This document shows, in pieces, positions 6,362 through 7,834 of a stretch of 7,834 nt of DNA. The stretch is from Bacillota bacterium (GTDB taxonomy: Bacteria > Bacillota > Clostridia > Christensenellales > UMGS416), in NCBI GenBank assembly GCA_023421955.1, contig JAEZSE010000030.1:1-7834 (forward strand), given 5' to 3'. Under the pieces are notes generated by a model. The model saw only the letters and a list, made by a program, of their open reading frames with translations, ran no database searches and was not told where the DNA came from. A program made the position numbers and the translations under genes. Each line of letters starts with the position of its first letter. The stretch's first letter is position 1.

Positions 6362-6391
6362 TAGTATCTTTTCAAATCCACCGGATTATGC
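6362..6391 (-). promoter_or_regulatory. Sigma-G-like promoter of spoVT
   Basis: On the minus strand, GCATA (6391-6387), an 18-base gap and GATACTA (6368-6362). This closely fits the B. subtilis sigma-G pattern (GMATR, 17-18 bases, CATnnTA with CATACTA common), differing at one base of the -10. spoVT is a known sigma-G gene in Bacillus. The transcript would start about 20-25 bases before the start codon. A housekeeping sigma-A pair at this site is less convincing. Confidence 0.6.
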
Positions 6392-6436
6392 GTTTGATGG
6401 CAGTTCATGGTCAAGAAGATTATGGCAGGCTATATG

Positions 6437-6466
6437 AAAAGCCGCCCGAAACTTATCCGGGCGGCT
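6437..6466 (-). terminator. Rho-independent terminator after the LCP gene
   Basis: In the minus-strand RNA, AGCCGCCCG (6466-6458) pairs perfectly with CGGGCGGCU (6448-6440) around a 9-base loop, followed by UUUUCAUAU. It starts 16 bases after the stop of the LCP gene and separates it from spoVT. Confidence 0.88.
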
Positions 6467-6481
6467 CTGACACAATTGGTT

Positions 6482-7834
6482 TTACTCAGCCATATTAAGC
6501 ACTTCCGGTGTGGTGACCTTCCAGTTTGCCTTATAACCAGCCTTGGTGAACATGCTGTCCGCAAGTTTCTTCAAGCCCTCCACCTGGTTGTTCAACTCGT
6601 TCCACTGGCTGCTGGACACCACTGGCTTACTGCTGGAAAAGAGGGTGTTTCGATGTTTTGACATCAACTTTTGCGTATAGTCAATCATGGAATCAAGCTT
6701 TGTGTTGTCTTCCAAATTGGTGAGTTTTTGCTCCTCCACTGCCTTGGCCGCATCCGTTTTTCTCCATTTTTCGATTTCCAGCAGCCAGGTTTCACCCTTC
6801 ATATACGCCCAGAGCAGGTGTGCATAACCGGAGTCGAACTTATACAGCTTGTCTGCATTGATACCGTAGACTTCCTTGAGCATTTTGACGCGTCCGGCTT
6901 GGTCCTGAAGCACAAAATTATAATTGAAGATGTTCACAGTGCCGGTGTTGGGCAGCGTGCGCATCGTAATCTTGTCGTCCTTCAGGTTTTTCCCAAACAG
7001 CGCAAGGGCGGCAAGCTGTTTGTAGTTCATGTTGGTGAAGACCTTGTCATGCATGCTGGTGAGGATTTTTGGCACAGTGAAGATCGTAGCGTCGCTTTGC
7101 AACTTCTTGAACACGGTGACCAGCATCTTCTTCTGGCGGTTTACGCGGTTCAAATCACCTTGCTGACCTGAGATATAACCAGTACCGGAGTTCTTTCGCA
7201 CCCTGCAGTAGTCCAGCACAGCCTGTCCATTCATATGCTGCATGCCCTTCTTGTAGGCACGGCCTTGTATTTTAAAATCGATGTCCACATTGTAATCCAC
7301 ACCGCCGATTGCGTCGGTGAGCTCTTTGACGGCGGGCATTGTGACGGCGATATAGTAATTGATCGGCGGCACTTTTTTATCCAGCAGGCCCTCAACGCTC
7401 TTGCAAACGTTCATGAAGCCCTGTTCGTTGATCCCACCCCCGGCGGCCAATGAAAAGTTCAGCTTGTAGAAATTATTCCCGCCAGAATTGTCAAGATTCG
7501 CAATCTTGGCGTACGTATCACGGGGGAATGATATCATATCAACCTTGTTCTGCTTAAAGTTGATCACCAACAGCAGCATCACATCAGAGTTGAAATTCAA
7601 CTTGTTCTTCCAGCTTTCCCTCTCCGTGGCATAATCCACGCCGACCAATAGCACATGCAGCGTGTCCTTCATCAGGGATTGATCAGCCTGGTTTTCTATG
7701 TCCGTCTGCGGGTCGATGGTTGCCGAGGGTGTTGTAGTAGTGGTTGGCTCCTCTGTGCCATCGGTGACATCGGGAGTCTGCGTGCCAGGATCTGCGGTTG
7801 GTTTTGGAGTTTCAGTAGGAATCGGCGCGGCCGT
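6482..7834 (-). CDS. LytR-CpsA-Psr (LCP) family cell-envelope protein (5' end outside window)
   Basis: The frame ends with TAA at 6484-6482 and stays open to the right edge, giving 450 visible residues. A first ATG at 7672 lies inside the protein. LCP enzymes are membrane-anchored and transfer undecaprenyl-pyrophosphate-linked polymers (teichoic acids, capsule) onto peptidoglycan. Visible residues 1 to about 48 form a Pro/Thr/Asp/Glu-rich linker including EEPTTTTTPS, probably joining an unseen N-terminal membrane helix to the domain. The LCP domain (about 58-295) shows LLVGVDYA, NSDVMLLLVIN with D84, SFPRDTY (102-108) with R105 and D106, AIGGVDYNVD, NGQAVLDYCRVR (202-213) and GDLNRVNRQ with R230 and R233. 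Together these are the usual acid and arginine set for pyrophosphate binding. After the domain comes an unfamiliar tail of about 140 residues, Lys- and Glu-rich and probably helical. The upstream neighbour cannot be seen. A terminator separates the gene from spoVT. Confidence 0.9.
   Translation of the reverse strand, partial: TAAPIPTETPKPTADPGTQTPDVTDGTEEPTTTTTPSATIDPQTDIENQADQSLMKDTLHVLLVGVDYATERESWKNKLNFNSDVMLLLVINFKQNKVDMISFPRDTYAKIANLDNSGGNNFYKLNFSLAAGGGINEQGFMNVCKSVEGLLDKKVPPINYYIAVTMPAVKELTDAIGGVDYNVDIDFKIQGRAYKKGMQHMNGQAVLDYCRVRKNSGTGYISGQQGDLNRVNRQKKMLVTVFKKLQSDATIFTVPKILTSMHDKVFTNMNYKQLAALALFGKNLKDDKITMRTLPNTGTVNIFNYNFVLQDQAGRVKMLKEVYGINADKLYKFDSGYAHLLWAYMKGETWLLEIEKWRKTDAAKAVEEQKLTNLEDNTKLDSMIDYTQKLMSKHRNTLFSSSKPVVSSSQWNELNNQVEGLKKLADSMFTKAGYKANWKVTTPEVLNMAE

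Noticed and set aside
6333..6481. Riboswitch or small RNA in the gap upstream of spoVT
   Set aside because: The gap is accounted for by the LCP terminator, the sigma-G-like promoter and the ribosome binding site; no further structure was seen.
5800..6498. A 232-codon open frame on the + strand antisense to spoVT
   Set aside because: The minus-strand protein is an unmistakable SpoVT; the antisense product is low-complexity Ser/Arg-rich with no recognisable motif.
6671..7171. A 166-codon open frame on the + strand antisense to the LCP gene
   Set aside because: The LCP motifs on the other strand are clear; the antisense frame has a Shine-Dalgarno-free start and no known features.

Overview
The window looks like a chromosomal segment of an endospore-forming Gram-positive bacterium, most likely of the Clostridia. 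The evidence is the gene content (SpoIID-domain protein, SpoVT, SpoVB, the two-domain YabN-type MazG, RqcP/YabO), strong AGGAGG ribosome binding sites, frequent TTG/GTG starts and roughly balanced base composition by eye. It is almost entirely coding, and no mobile element, CRISPR array, tRNA or rRNA was seen.

Layout: at the left edge the 3' half of a SpoIID/LytB-domain gene runs on the + strand. It converges on a row of minus-strand genes across a 90-base gap that holds a GC-rich palindrome. Read in the direction of transcription (right to left), the minus-strand genes are: a LytR-CpsA-Psr (LCP) protein whose 5' end lies outside the window; a terminator; spoVT with its own sigma-G-like promoter; a terminator; spoVB with a near-consensus sigma-A promoter; the yabN-type mazG, 12 bases after spoVB; hup (HU) with its own promoter and terminator; rqcP (yabO); and a fused ispDF, 2 bases after rqcP.

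The order spoVT-spoVB-mazG-yabO is the old Firmicute block known from Bacillus subtilis, with hup inserted before yabO. In B. subtilis the block continues into yabP-yabQ-divIC. Here a bifunctional isoprenoid gene takes that place and the row then ends.

Functionally the window groups envelope and spore work: a lipid-linked glycan flippase (SpoVB), a teichoic-acid-type ligase (LCP), a peptidoglycan-remodelling SpoIID domain, the forespore regulator SpoVT, and isoprenoid precursor supply (IspDF), which feeds the undecaprenyl carrier used by flippases and LCP enzymes. It also holds housekeeping functions: nucleotide sanitation (MazG), nucleoid structure (HU) and ribosome rescue (RqcP). I found no convincing evidence of an undescribed system. 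The points of interest are the local gene order, the regulatory sites and a few sequence oddities in known families.
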